A DNA stretch of 64,000 nt from Adineta ricciae (Eukaryota; Rotifera; Eurotatoria; Adinetida; Adinetidae), in contig CAJNOJ010000018.1 of NCBI GenBank assembly GCA_905250025.1, forward strand, positions 1 to 64,000. The letters run 5' to 3'. Made by a program: the position numbers and the translations under genes. Of this stretch, positions 45,706-57,776 are shown piece after piece (the stretch's first letter is position 1; the number at the start of each line of letters is the position of its first letter). Under the pieces are notes generated by a model. That model had not been told where the DNA came from and made no database searches. It saw nothing but the letters and a program-made list of their open reading frames with translations.

Positions 45706-47542
45706 ATGACAAATCCTGACGAAGATCCACGCTGGTTACATTCAGATACTGACCTTATCTCTGGTCTTGGCGTTGTTTATAATGTTAATGTAATCAGATT
45801 TCTTATCGTTTACTGCTAATTAAACTGTCATTTTGCCTTTTTGAAGTACCTAGGCTCGGTTGAAGTACTTTGTTCAATGAAAACACTTGATTTCGATAAT
45901 CGAACACGAGTTGCTCGAGATTCGATTCGCCTAGTATGCTCAGCTGTCGGCGTACATCTACGTGAACGGCACAAAGTAAATAATAATATTTTCTGAGTGA
46001 TTAACTTTTGAATTTTCGACTATTGTTCACTTTTAGCCCGAAGCATCGTCAGCGAGCCAAGCAATGATTGCTGCCCAAGCTAATTTGACATATAGTCACA
46101 TACCTATTCAATTAACCATTAGCACTGAAGCACTTGTTCTCAAACGAACAAATGATTCTCAAGTTCTCTATTCACATCGGATGGAAGGTATTTCGTTCGC
46201 AAGTGCAGGTGAACATGTAAGAAGAACAACTTGTTTTGCTCTATTGTTTAATTGAATGTAATTGATTTTGAAGGATACAAAAGATTATATAGCTTATGTT
46301 GCAAAAGACAATATGAACAAACGCGCATGTCACGTACTTTTATGCAAAGAAAACGAATCATTAGATGTTATTACAACAATTGGACAAGCTTTCGAATTGC
46401 GATACAATGAATATATCCAGTCACAACAGCAACAACAACAAGTGAACGAACGACAAGAGTAAAACATTGCTTTTTCATTGAATTTCGTCTTAGTTTTTCT
46501 CTGTATTTAGTTCATTGAAATCATCCGAGCGTGATCAACAATTCCAACAGGTGAATTCTCCTTTCGTGACGTTAAATATAACATTATCATGTCTTATCTG
46601 TTAAAGAAATCAGACAGTAATCCAGCGCAATCGATGTCAGCTATTACCAACAATCAAGCAGCAGCAGCAGCAGCATCACCACCACCACCACTAAAAAGTA
46701 TGTTCGAGTTTTTTACAGAGATGTTAACCAACACCGATAAATACTTGTGCAGTTATTGGTTTTTCCTTATGTTGACTCTAATAGTTCATGCTCATCACTA
46801 GATAAGTATTTTGCCAGTCGAGATTGAATTTTTAACAATGACATATCGAGAAGAAAGAAGGAAATGAATATATCATATATTATTTTCTTCTTCATACGTT
46901 AGTATGGCTTCGCATTTATATGTTTCAGTGACACATGTGCATTTCTATGTCGGCAGACAGATGATGTCGTATAGATGAAAGAGCTAGCATTGAATAAATA
47001 TCTGTTATGTTTTTTAATATTATATAAGCAGACGATTAACAATTTCAAGGGCTTCGTTTGAAAAGGCAAATAATGATAGTTATTTTTTTTCTATGGCTTG
47101 TCTATTTTAGATAAATGGAACACGATGAATAGTTCTGATGTTCACAAAGAAAGTTGGTTTCATGGGAAGATTAGTCGCGAAGAAGTAAGGATATTCCGAT
47201 GATGACATCTCGAATCATGTATTTGATTTAGGCGGAACGTTTATTAATCCGTAGTGGAGACTTTCTTGTACGTGAAAGTGCAAAATCATCTGGCCAGTTT
47301 ATTTTATCAGGCCGTTATCGCGATCAATTCAAACATCTCCTTCTTGTCGATCCCGAAGGAGTCGTAAGTTTGAAAACCTTGAAAACATTGAAATCAACTA
47401 TGTTTCGATTTAGATTCGAACCAAAGATTATGAATTCGATTCGATTCAACATTTGATTACATATCATAAAGCGGGCAATATTCCAATTGTCTCTGCTGAT
47501 AGTGAACTTCTCTTACAAACACCTATCCGACGTGCTACATGA
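45706..47542 (+). CDS. SHC: SHC-type adaptor, PTB and SH2 domains
   Basis: Nine exons (45706-45789, 45847-45975, 46037-46216, 46274-46458, 46511-46550, 46607-46697, 47111-47184, 47232-47363, 47414-47542) give 347 residues. The PTB domain covers about residues 17-180: [56 protein letters not shown] and [17 protein letters not shown], all close to vertebrate SHC. The SH2 domain covers about 252-345: [27 protein letters not shown] with the pTyr-binding Arg, [18 protein letters not shown] and [23 protein letters not shown] couples activated receptor tyrosine kinases to Grb2-Ras. The linker between the domains is short (about 70 residues), rich in Q, A, P and S, and has no tyrosine, so the YYN and YVNV Grb2 sites of vertebrate SHC1 are missing. 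No CH2 region is present. Confidence 0.93.
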
Positions 47543-47932
47543 CCTTGAAGTCTTGTTGACCTGTTTGTAGATAAGCTATATCGTACAAAAAAAAAACTTT
47601 TCAGTGTGTCTATCTCGTCGAGATTTACATGTAAATTGTTGTGAAATCGAGCAACATTATTTTCTAGATGAGCCATTTTAATTTTTCAGAACAGTCTTTT
47701 TTTTTTCTTGAGTAGATTTTCCATATGACCGCTCCATCATTTTCTCCTATTTGACGAAATCAATTCAATAGAAATCCTTTACTTATTCATTTCCTTGTTC
47801 TCTTGCTTCACTTATCGTTCCCGACTAATCAATCTATCTTGTTCTATTTTATTTTATGTCAATGCATAAAATAGAGTTGTTTCAAATCAAAATAACTGTG
47901 TTTTTGTTTTGTGCTAATATAAAAATACATTT

Positions 47933-48785
47933 TCATGTCAAAATCCTCTTTCGATCAGTAATATTATTATTATTAGTGTTATTATCCTGTTTTATCTGTG
48001 ACTTACATGAAGAGACTTCGGATTGTTCGTCATCATCTTCATTTAAATCATTATCTTCTATACAATCATTTGTAGTTAATGGTAATCTTCTACTAAATCG
48101 TTTTGTATATTCTTCTATTGTCTGAGGAATTTCGATTCCTTCAGCGTTCGCCATAGCACGACTCGTTTCAATCAAACGACTAAAACGATTCGTTCGAACA
48201 TTCGATGAGATCCACTTCTATTTTCATCCTTTACTCGAGTTTGTCTTTATACGTAGAAGAATTTGTTGGATCCTCCTGATACTTTCGATAGTCAATACTG
48301 GCATCTACGTTGGCTGGTGACGAGATATTTGGTTCGTTCAACATTGATATAATGCTTAATAGGATAGATCGAACATTCTGCACTGCACTCCATCGTTCAC
48401 AAGCTTTTTCTCCACTCCGTTCATCGTCACCTGGCTCGTGAAGAATCGAGATGCAGATTTGTCCATCGAGATAAACATTCGGATGCCATATATTCGAGAG
48501 AAATTTGAATTTCGGTGGTCGATAGGGATAGTCGAGAGGAAATTTCAGAGTACCTTTGTAATAACCACCGGCAAAGAGAGTGTTTGGCGCTCCGAAAATG
48601 CCAACATTCCATGTGAAAAAATCACTTTGATCTGGTTGGACAAGAAATCCTTCGGGAGGATTTCGCATCAAATCATCGAATTCATTTTTCAAAATTTTCA
48701 ATGATCCATGTTGTTGTTGTAGGTCAGTATCTACAATCGATCTCTCATAGACTCGTTGATGGCTCTCATCGTTATTACGCGCCAT
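47933..48785 (-). CDS. UBE2R: CDC34 / UBE2R ubiquitin-conjugating enzyme E2
   Basis: Two exons (48235-48785 and 47933-48179, 55-nt intron) give 265 residues. The E2 of SCF ligases, it builds K48-linked ubiquitin chains. The UBC fold shows FFTWNVGIFGAPNTLFAGGY, FPLDYPYRPPKFKFLSNIWH, and HPNVYLDGQICISILH with the catalytic Cys. The acidic insertion typical of CDC34 and UBE2G is EPGDDERSGEKACERW. After SAVQNVRSILLSIISMLNEP comes the CDC34-specific AEGIEIPQTIEEYTKRF, matching DGVKVPTTLAEY, and an acidic tail IEDNDLNEDDDEQSEVSS that in CDC34 binds the cullin basic canyon. The frame is open upstream to 49010, but MARNNDESHQ at 48785 is the sensible start. It converges on SHC with 390 bp between stops. 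Confidence 0.93.
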
Positions 48786-50156
48786 AAATATGTAAAATGA
48801 TAAATAGACGCGACGTGTTCTTATTAAATAAAAAAAGAAATGTTTTATGAGGAGAAAAATAAAATCTTCGATGGCGGGTAGAATTTTCAATTTCTTTTTT
48901 ACATTTATTGTAGATTGACATACTTCAACTATAATGGACACCCCAGTGGGACAAACAGATGTAAGTAGATTGAGTAGAGATGATTGTCGATGGACGTCTT
49001 CGTAGAACATTTTTACTTAAAGAAATCTTCCGCTTTTTCTCTTTTTCTTTCTTCCGTTCTTGTCGTTATTTATTCGGTCAGATTAACAAAACGTTCATTT
49101 TCTTCTAACTCTCTCTCTCTCGCTCGCTCGGAAGTGTACACATCGGCACGTACACCTTCATTACATTGTCGGAATATTCCAAGCACACACCTCAATCATC
49201 ATCGTCATCATTTCTCGATGCTAATCTCATCCGATCTATACTATTTCAACGAGGTTAGTAAAACCGTAGTTTGATTACTTGCGTATTTAGTACGCAGAAG
49301 CAGTAAGAAACAAAAAGCAAGTATGCTCGGAATGTTATTGACGAAGCGTATATTTATATATTGAGTTAATACCAAACTCGAAAGTTGGGTGAACTGAATC
49401 GAGAAATATGTTAGTTATTTGCCTATTGTTTTTGATCATAATAATATATCATGAATGTCGAGAAGAGAAAGCAAATGAAAGTCATAGCTATTCATCGCGT
49501 ACTGTTATTAAATTGAATTTGTTTCGTTTTGATTATTGAGTGAAATTCATTTCATTTGATCAATATTCAATCGAGTACGAAAGAATAACTTTTATTTCTC
49601 GTGTTTTTTTTGACGACAATCTAGAATAACATAAGAAAAAAAATACTCGATCAGTTAGACATCTCATCGCGTGTGTGTGTATGCATGCACGCAAGCATGC
49701 AATCGGACACAGTACAGTCGAAGAAAAAAAAGGACGCTGGGACAAGAGAAACCTCCGTGATATACAATAGAGAAGAATGAAGATGAAGAGAACATGTATT
49801 GATTCAGATTTTTTTTCTCCGTTTTACCTGTATGACAAGAGAGAAGAAAAGATAGGAGAACGAGAGTCGAAGTCTAAATAAACGACGTTGTTTTTCGTCG
49901 TCTTATTACGAATCGGTCTATTTCCTATACTTGAACTTCGTTTTTCTATAAACGAAAGCACGAAACGTCGTACAAAAACGTGCGTCTTCCTACACAACCG
50001 TTCTTTTTTTTTTATTACGCTACGCTTGCTTTGCCTTTTCCTACCTTGTCTCTATCGTTTTTCTCTAATTGTCTAATATTGAAAGCGACTGAAAAAAAGC
50101 AAAGAGAAGGTGCAAATCACAACTACCGACAAGTATAGTGAAGCGTAAAAACTATT
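48786..50156. other. intergenic, divergent promoter region
   Basis: Lies between CDC34 (minus) and the CRAL-TRIO gene (plus). It has GATGGCG at 48870-48876, 85 bp upstream of CDC34, CT/GCTC simple repeats near 49110-49130 and CA/TG-rich DNA near 49670-49700. No coding exon is visible. Confidence 0.4.
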
Positions 50157-52899
50157 ATGGCGACTGATGTATTGGACGAGCATCGTTTTACCAGTCAATG
50201 TTCACTGTATGAACCAACACGAACTCGGCTATCAAAAGAAGTCAAACGTCGGCCAACTGCAGGTTCAACAGCAACCCTATTCGAAACACATTCATCAACT
50301 TCAGCTGCTCGTATTCGCCGTTTAAGATATTCCGCCCAGCCACAAACAAGTGTACCGAACACTTCAACACATCATCAATCGATTGCCAATCGACACTCAG
50401 TTTCGAACGATTTTCTATCTTTATTTCGATCGTTGGCAATGAAACCTTTTAAGACGTCATCAATGACGAGTGGCACAGCCGAAGGCCAAACAAGTCATGC
50501 TGCAGGTGGTAATCAAATACATAGTAAACCACCAGTCAGTCTTCTCAAAGTTCGACCGTTGAGCGACAGTATAACCGATCAGACGTCATTCACGCAATCA
50601 ACTCACGTATGTATACGACAAAAGAAATACATCTTGAAGTCAAACTAAGAAGAAATAACAACCGTCTCGCCTCTTTTTCTCTCTTCTTATATATGAGACG
50701 TTTTTGAACAGGTACAGAGACGAAACACTTCATCAGGAAGACTTTTCGATTTGAATCATTACAGAAAAACTAGCCGTGAGAAATTATTCATAGTAATCTA
50801 ATTGAATGACATACGCGATACGCTCGCACACACCTATCTGCGAGCGATTTTTTTTACTCATGCATTCGCAGACAATAACAATACAGAATTTTCATAAGAG
50901 TACTATTCTAAGGACTTTTTCGAAAAATAACGGAGAATCTTGTCACTACTCTGTTTTTTTTAGAAACGGTCATTGTGATCTCTATGATATGGAGTACAAT
51001 GTGAATGAATATCTTTTTATTTCTGTTTGAGAGAAAAAACAAGCCTTGCGTGTGTTTGGAGTATATTTCTGAGATAAAGAATGATGTGTTCTTTTATTTT
51101 TTTGCGTCAAAGAATCGAAGACCGCAACAATAATAACAGAAAAGAAAAAGTCTGTCTTTCCGCGAAAAACGGCAGACGCTTGTGGTGTTTGATTATGAAT
51201 ACATATCTTTTATTTTCAAAGAGTCTGACCTTGTTTTGCCTATAAATACAGGAAAAAAGAAGCAGATAAATTCGTACTAGAGTAAAATGCCGTGTAGCCC
51301 ATGCGTGATCCTCAAATATGATGTTTATGATCTTATCAAATTAGTAAAAATAGATAAATTTCTCTTTGTAAAATCGAACTCGTTTTTTGTTCTAGCAAAT
51401 TGAAGAGTTTCTCAAGCGTATGGGATGGCCTATCTCTTCGACAACCGATGAAGCGCGTGCTAAATGGAAGATAGCAATGAAATTTTTAATTCCAGTTAAA
51501 TTTGATGTCAATCGAGCTATTGAACTGTATAAAACTCATGAAGTTCGTCGAGAAATCTCTTTAGTCGTATCGTTGACATTTTCATTCAAATTTCTTTTAG
51601 AATACACGTCGAATAGAAAACCTGGATCGTATTTGGATGAGCAATCCAAATCTGATACGAGAAATACAATCAAATAAATTCTTTTCACTGGTATAATTCG
51701 TTTACGTTTCACCGGTCAAGTTCATTTCATCTTTCGTTTAGCCACAATTACCAAATCAACCATTAACAGTCTATTTCAATGCATCACAACTTGCTACAAC
51801 TGCGTCAGCAAATACACTCTCACCACATGATCGAGAATTAGTAGCGTTACAAGCATTGGTTTGTCAATTGGATGTAGCTACTGAAAGGTTTGTTTGAAAT
51901 GAGTGCGACAGTAAATGATTTCATTCTCGTAATTCTTTAGTATGGATGTTCAGCAAACTGGTTTGAATTTTATTTACGATATGCAAAACTGTTCAGCAGC
52001 ACAATTCGACATGAATCTCAGTAAAAAAATTCTCAAACTTTTACAAGTAATTTATTCTTTCCACTTCATGCGAAACTCAATCGATAGTTTGTCTCGTTTA
52101 GCATGGATATCCAGCTATGGTAAAAAATATTTTTATCGTTTCAGCACCCAAATGGTTCAAAATAGCCTATAAGGTACTCTCAATTTTTCTAAGTCGAAAA
52201 CTGCGTGATAGGGTGAGAAAATAACGAGTGTTGATTGGATGGATCGAAAAAAAAACCGCATATGTAGTATTCGTTCATTTCACACTATCACCACGTGCAT
52301 GTTCATTCGTACTGTCTTTCACCATTCATACACACCGACCATTTCGTTATACTTTCCTTGTCTATCTTTCTAAACATTCATTTTCTACTTAGGTATCAAT
52401 GTGTACACCCGAACAAATGCGTGAATTTCTCCAAAACCACTCAAATTATTCACTAGAAAACATTCCGATAGCTCTGGGTGGTCTATACGATCCTGCACAT
52501 CACGGTGATAATCGTTACCAAATATGTTTATCCACAGTCACAAACTCTCAGTCGATATGTTTCCCATATTATTCTCTTGACAGTCAAACTAAATCGACAA
52601 GTAACATTTTATTCTTCAATCCTGATCATCACCATGCGCATAAAAATCAAGACACTACAAATACAACACCATCGTCATCGACAACAAAAACAACGTCACC
52701 ACAAGCATCATTAGTTGCTATTGTTGCTTTGAGACGACATCGTGACTCAACTTCCCATGTTCGCACACGAAAACGTGAATCGTCATCATCAAGTGATGGT
52801 GAAAAGCGTAAACGAGGATCCAATGAAAGTCTCTTGGAAGAAGAACCCCCAGTCATCGCTTCGCAATTACCAATTCCTCAAGATATTTCTCTCGAGTAA
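50157..52899 (+). CDS. CRAL-TRIO (Sec14) domain protein, N-terminal half of a PTPN9/MEG2-type protein
   Basis: Seven exons (50157-50606, 51396-51542, 51601-51690, 51742-51887, 51941-52046, 52102-52212, 52393-52899) give 518 residues. Residues 1-150 are Ser/Thr-rich and basic. The lipid-binding part then follows PTPN9 block by block: WKIAMKFLIPVKFDVNRAIE, ALQALVCQLDVATES, GLNFIYDMQNCSAAQFDMNL, KKILKLLQHGYPAMVKNIFI, VSAPKWFKIAYKVLSIFLSR and ENIPIALGGLYD. PTPN9 uses this domain to bind phosphoinositides on secretory vesicles. A basic, Ser-rich tail (RKRESSSSSDGEKRKRG) ends at 52899. The PTPN9-like phosphatase starts only 670 bp downstream on the same strand, so the two may be one gene. A phase-1 GTAAAC donor at 52808 could splice in frame to the acceptor before 53565. 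Confidence 0.85.
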
Positions 52900-53566
52900 A
52901 TATGAAAGTTTCTTCTGTCTTGTTTTTCATTTCGTCAATCAAAAAATAATAATCACTTTTTCTACCTACATGTCTGAATCATGTGTAAATATATGTAGAA
53001 AGAAAATCGAAAGAAATGACAAAAAAAATATTAATAATGACACAACATTGAGTAATAGAAACACAAATATAACTTATTTTCGCTGTCGATCGTCAACTAG
53101 CACATTCTGTTATTCACTTGGCAATCGCATAGCGAAACTCACTGACAAATGATCTGGTATGAATAACGACATATCTTGATAGAAAGTGTTGACTTCGAGG
53201 TTAGATACAGTCAATAAATCACGCAGATAAGTTCGAGTGAACGATTTTTGTACGTATAGAGTTATATTTATGTTTGACGCTTTGTTTTCATATCATTGAG
53301 CCGACAAGTCTATCTCCATTATTTATCCATCCCTGATGAGCGTCATCAACATGTATACAATCGCATCTATACATATATTAGTGAATAGGTAGACGAGAGA
53401 GAAAGTGAGAGGCGTCTTCTCCCTTTCTTTCTTTCGTTTCTGTCCATGCTCCACTACCTCACGCTTACATCTACTCTCATTTTGCTCGTCGTTTTCCTCG
53501 GTTAGCAACTATTATTTCCTTTCTCTTTCACTCATCATCGATTAACTTACTCTTTTTCTCTTAGCA
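52900..53566. other. spacer or intron between CRAL-TRIO and phosphatase parts
   Basis: Mostly AT-rich without a good exon. A strong acceptor (TTTTTCTCTTAG) ends two bases before the ATG at 53567, so whatever lies upstream is spliced: either a 5' UTR exon of the phosphatase gene or the CRAL-TRIO exon. Confidence 0.5.
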
Positions 53567-55528
53567 ATGAACAATTACCCTTCTCAAACACTTTCACCTA
53601 TATATCCTTACTCAGTTATTCATCAATATCCTCCTCAACCCTACTATTATTCCTATAATGAATATCCGTCATCGCTCTTGCTATCGCCAGTGTCGTATAC
53701 CTCTCTACCTCATGATCGATATTCATCATCGGTTCAATACTATGATGATAAAGATCCTTACGTATCGGAATATTACCATCATCACCATCAACATCATAGT
53801 AATAATCATTCTCATTATGGACAATATCCTCTTGATTCAAAATTGAATCGAGCGCGTTTAAATTCAAGGTAAAAAAAGAACCCTGAAGTTTTCGTATTTA
53901 AATTTCATATACAGACACATATAATCGTTTGTTTACATTTCTAAGTTTACTTCTTTTCGTTCTAGTCAATCGCAAACGACATCATTATTAAATGAAACTT
54001 CGTTTCGTTCAACAACTGCCCATCAAGAACGAAGTGAATATGAAGCAAAGAATAGAATGAATGGCAATGAACCACATGATCATACTGTTGCAAAACGTGA
54101 CCATAAACGTCCGATCAATAACTTAAACAGACCGTTGACAGCAGCGGAATTTCTTGCTAAAACACCACTAGAAATTCGACATGAGTATCGAAAATTACCA
54201 AATCCACCAGCAAAAGATACACATGCTGCAAAGTAGAATTCAATGAAACTGATTCTTGACAGACTCCAAGGCACTTTTGTCTTTTGTAGAGATGAACGAA
54301 ATGTTGACAAATCTCGTTATCGAGATGTACTACCAGGTGAAGCAACTCGGGTTAAACTTCAACCTGATGGCGAAGAAAAACACGATTTTATCAATGCTAA
54401 TTATGTCAGTGGACATAATAATCAGGAAAAAGCGTATATTTTCACTCAAGGTAAAAATAACTCAAATCGAATCGATACAATCTTCTAACACAATTGTTTT
54501 TGACCGTTTAGGACCACTTCAGACAACAGTAAAAGACTTTTGGCGGATGATTTGGCAAGAAAACATTGCTATTATTGTTATGACAACAAATATTCGTGAG
54601 ACAGGAATGATGAAATGTTTTCCCTATTGGCCCATGGAAACCAAAGAAGTTCTCAATGCTGGTTTATATCAAATTCAAAATGAAAAATCGGAAAAATTCG
54701 ATAGTTTTCTCATTACAACATTATCGATAAGAAAAAAGAATCAAGCGGAAAGTCGAACTGTATATCATGCGCATTATTTGAAATGGCCCGATCATGGTAT
54801 TCCGTCAAATACGAAAGACGCGCTGTTATTTTTGGAGAAAGTTGAATACTATCGACAATTGACCACAACAAAGGCTCCGATTCTTCTTCATTGTTCAGCT
54901 GGAATCGGACGTACGGGTACATTTTGTGCAATTGATATTGGAATAAAAAGATATTTGGAAAAGAAAGTTATCGACATTCCCACAACAGTATTGAAAATGC
55001 GAACAGAACGAGCTGGAAGTGTTCAAACAGAAGATCAATATTTATTCGCTTACCTAGCGATGAAAGACTATATTACACAGCAACAAGCTTTACAAGAAAG
55101 AATCAATGAATCAAATCGATCGACTGAAGCACAACTATTTGATGTAAATTCTTTGACTTATGTTTATTAAATATATCGAAGATTTCTCTTTCTAATAGAC
55201 ATCTGATGAATTGAAGTTAAGAGACACTGAAATTGATGATGGTGTACCTAGAACTATTCGTATGAAATCCAATGGAAAGAAAACGACTGATTTCGAACAA
55301 TTAAATAGTCTTTCGATGTTAAACTCAGATTATGTTACACATTTGCAAGAACCAACATCCCAACGAGGCAAAACATTGAGTGATTCATCAGTCTCTGCTA
55401 TTCAATACATCACACCAACGGCAACAACCTTTCAAACAGTTCCTAGTCGGCAACGTTCTTCGACTGAACATTTCTCCTCGATGCCAACTACGACTGGCAA
55501 TACATACCACAAAAAAGCTCGTAAATAG
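53567..55528 (+). CDS. protein tyrosine phosphatase, PTPN9/MEG2-type catalytic domain
   Basis: Five exons (53567-53868, 53966-54232, 54290-54450, 54512-55143, 55199-55528) give 563 residues. Residues 1-170 are Tyr/Pro/Ser/His-rich, then the PTP domain: pTyr loop KSRYRDVLPGEATRVKL, HDFINANYVSG, AYIFTQGPLQTTVKDFWRMI, FPYWPMETKE, WPD loop LKWPDHGIP, catalytic loop LLHCSAGIGRTGTFCAIDIG with the Cys and Arg intact, and Q-loop SVQTEDQYLFAY. The motif order and IIVMTTNIRETGMMKCFPYW fit PTPN9. The catalytic residues suggest an active enzyme removing phosphate from tyrosine. The C-terminal 120 residues are a Ser/Thr-rich tail. Its 3' part from 54886 is repeated at 57134-57776. If joined to the upstream CRAL-TRIO exons it would restore the PTPN9 architecture with a long linker. 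Confidence 0.9.
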
Positions 55529-56571
55529 TCAATGAACAACAATCCACTGAGGACGGCTAGTCTTCCTTCTTCTCTTATATTATGTTCAATTCGCGAACAC
55601 TCTGTAGTCGTTATATCTTTACGGTTGTTTGTACTTAACTTTTCTCGTTCCTCTCGCTTGCATACACGCAAATTTCATTAATTGTTGTCTTATTTTTTTT
55701 TCTCGTCTGACACATATAAATATTCATCCGAATCAAATTAGAAAGAAGAAAAAGATACAAACTTAATTGAAACTGCAATTGCAGATCAGATTACAAGGAA
55801 TATTTGATATTTATCGCCCACAACGCATAGCTTTTAATTGAAATTCAACTGAAAGATTCTTCACGATTTTCTCATTTAACTTTAACATGAGTATTTATCA
55901 TCGATCAGTTATTCATAAACGACGATGATATACATGCCTATCGACAACACTCCCTTCACTTCATCATATTTTTCCTCTCAACTTGTCAAAGGGTGATTGT
56001 ATCAAGGTTTCGCTATTAAAACTATGACTATGATGTACATTAAGCGGAGATGATAATGACTTGCCTGAGGACGTTTACTGCTTGTTTTTCATTAACAGAG
56101 ATCAATGATAGATATATGTTGCCATGATTTTATTCAAAAAATTTAGTTGATTCGGCGATTTGATATCGGCATGATATTTTTGCATTCGTTTTACTGTTAA
56201 TTTGTCATGTGAATCAAGGTTTAAGAAAAAATATCTATAATTTGGTCAAATATTTCTTGTTTACTTCTTCATGTGACAAGCAATGATACGTTTCACTCTA
56301 TACTCCCGTCCGTCCGCCCCTCCCTAACTTGTTTCTTTCTGACTATACACATGTGATTTCAACGCCGACTACAGGACATTCAGATACAAATTGTCTTTGT
56401 TTTACATGATCTCCTAATACGATGATGTCGTTAAGTTATGTAATATAACATCTCTCTTCAGTCTAGATTTCAGATGCTTTGTTCATCGGTAGTATATAAA
56501 CAGATGGAAATTCGTGTTGACTTTATCATACGCACATTATTCTTCCTTTACTTACAATTTAAACTGCAAAC
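55529..56571. other. spacer between the phosphatase and LURP-like gene, copy 1
   Basis: Contains the phosphatase 3' UTR and the promoter of the LURP-like gene. It is repeated, with small differences, at 57777-58846. No exon visible. Confidence 0.5.
56493..56500 (+). promoter_or_regulatory. TATA box, LURP-like gene copy 1
   Basis: TATATAAA 72 bp upstream of the start codon, conserved in copy 2. Confidence 0.55.
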
Positions 56572-57107
56572 ATGCAATCAACAATCATCGCCTTGGTCGC
56601 TTTTGGTATGCTTTTGGCTTTCGTGCAATGTACAGACAACAAGAACGTTTCTGAATATCGCATCAAACAAAGTATGTAATCCGTCTATTTCTAAAAGACT
56701 TGATCATATAGTTTCAATTCTAGGCTTCATCAGTGCTGCTCGTACATACGATGTTGAAAGCAAAACCAATGCTCCAATCAAATACACCGTTCGTGATGAA
56801 CTCTTAAGTGTTGGAAAGAAACTCTACTTATTAGAAGATGGCAAAGAACGTTATTCAGTACGTGAACTTTATTCTTCGTTTATGTGATAGAAGATCATCC
56901 ATTGTCTAGGTTCGTCATGATCTTACCAACATTATGTCAACATGGATCATCACTGATTCACACAGTGGCAAAGAAGTCGGTACCATTGAAAACAAACTTA
57001 AATTTGTTGGATCATTAATGCAAGCCACTGGTTCATTCGGTACCTACAAAATCGAAGGTGATTTCGGCAACTATTCATACAGCATCATGAAAGATGGTGA
57101 AAAGGTA
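56572..57107 (+). CDS. secreted LURP-one/Tubby-C-like protein, copy 1, cut by the gap
   Basis: Three exons are present before the gap: signal peptide MQSTIIALVAFGMLLAFVQC, then FISAARTYDVESKTN with the domain start YTVRDELLSVGKKLYLLEDG, and VRHDLTNIMSTWIITDSHSG through KDGEKV. The last exon lies in or beyond the gap. Residues agree with copy 2 except for a few substitutions such as KNVSEYR against TNVAEYR. See copy 2 for the family. Confidence 0.75.
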
Positions 57108-57133
57108 NNNNNNNNNNNNNNNNNNNNNNNNNN
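57108..57133. other. assembly gap (26 N) inside the duplication
   Basis: Unknown bases. The left side stops at the GGTA donor of exon 3 of the LURP-like gene and the right side begins inside the phosphatase catalytic exon. Confidence 0.95.
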
Positions 57134-57776
57134 CTTCATTGTTCAGCTGGAATCGGACGTACGGGTACATTTTGTGCAATTGATATTGGAATAAAAAGAT
57201 ATTTGGAAAAGAAAGTTATCGACATTCCCACAACAGTATTGAAAATGCGAACAGAACGAGCTGGAAGTGTTCAAACAGAAGATCAATATTTATTCGCTTA
57301 CTTAGCGATGAAAGACTATATTACACAGCAACAAGCCTTACAAGAAAGAATCAATGAATCAAATCGATCGACTGAAGCACAACTCTTTGATGTAAATTCT
57401 TTGACTTATCTTTATTAAATATATCGAAGATTTCTCTTTCTAATAGACATCTGATGAATTGAAGTTAAGAGACACTGAAATTGATGATGGCGTACCTAGA
57501 ACTGTCCGTATGAAATCCAATGGAAAGAAACCGACTGATTTAGAACAATTAAATAGTCTTTCGATGTTCAACTCAGGTTATGTTACAAATTTGCAAGAAC
57601 CAACATCCCAACGAGGAAAAACGTTGAGTGATTCATCAGTCTCCGCTATTCAATACATTACACCAACGGCAACAACCTTTCAAACAGTTCCAAGTCGGCA
57701 ACGCTCTTCGACTGAACATTTTTCCTCGATGCCAACTACGACTGGCAATACATACCATAAAAAAGCTCGTAAATAG
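57134..57776 (+). pseudogene. partial second copy of the phosphatase 3' end
   Basis: Starts abruptly at the gap with the HCSAGIGRTG catalytic loop and continues through the Q-loop exon, the 55-nt intron and the tail exon to the same stop. In the 105-codon tail frame (the last exon from its third residue) I count six amino acid differences from copy 1 (for example VPRTVR against VPRTIR and KKPTDLE against KKTTDFE). The frame is intact, so it is the end of another allele or copy, not a decayed gene. The upstream two thirds are missing only because of the gap. Confidence 0.7.

Larger units (their letters stand above)
54886..57107. repeat. 2.2-kb duplicated segment, copy 1
   Basis: Covers the phosphatase from its catalytic loop to the stop, the 3' spacer, and most of the first LURP-like gene. 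It matches 57134-59382 base for base with scattered differences over the whole length, including non-coding parts, and stops exactly at the gap. Confidence 0.9.

Noticed and set aside
48786-49010. N-terminal extension of CDC34 up to 49010
   Set aside because: The extra residues are not part of the family, and MARNNDESHQ just before the UBC domain is the expected start.
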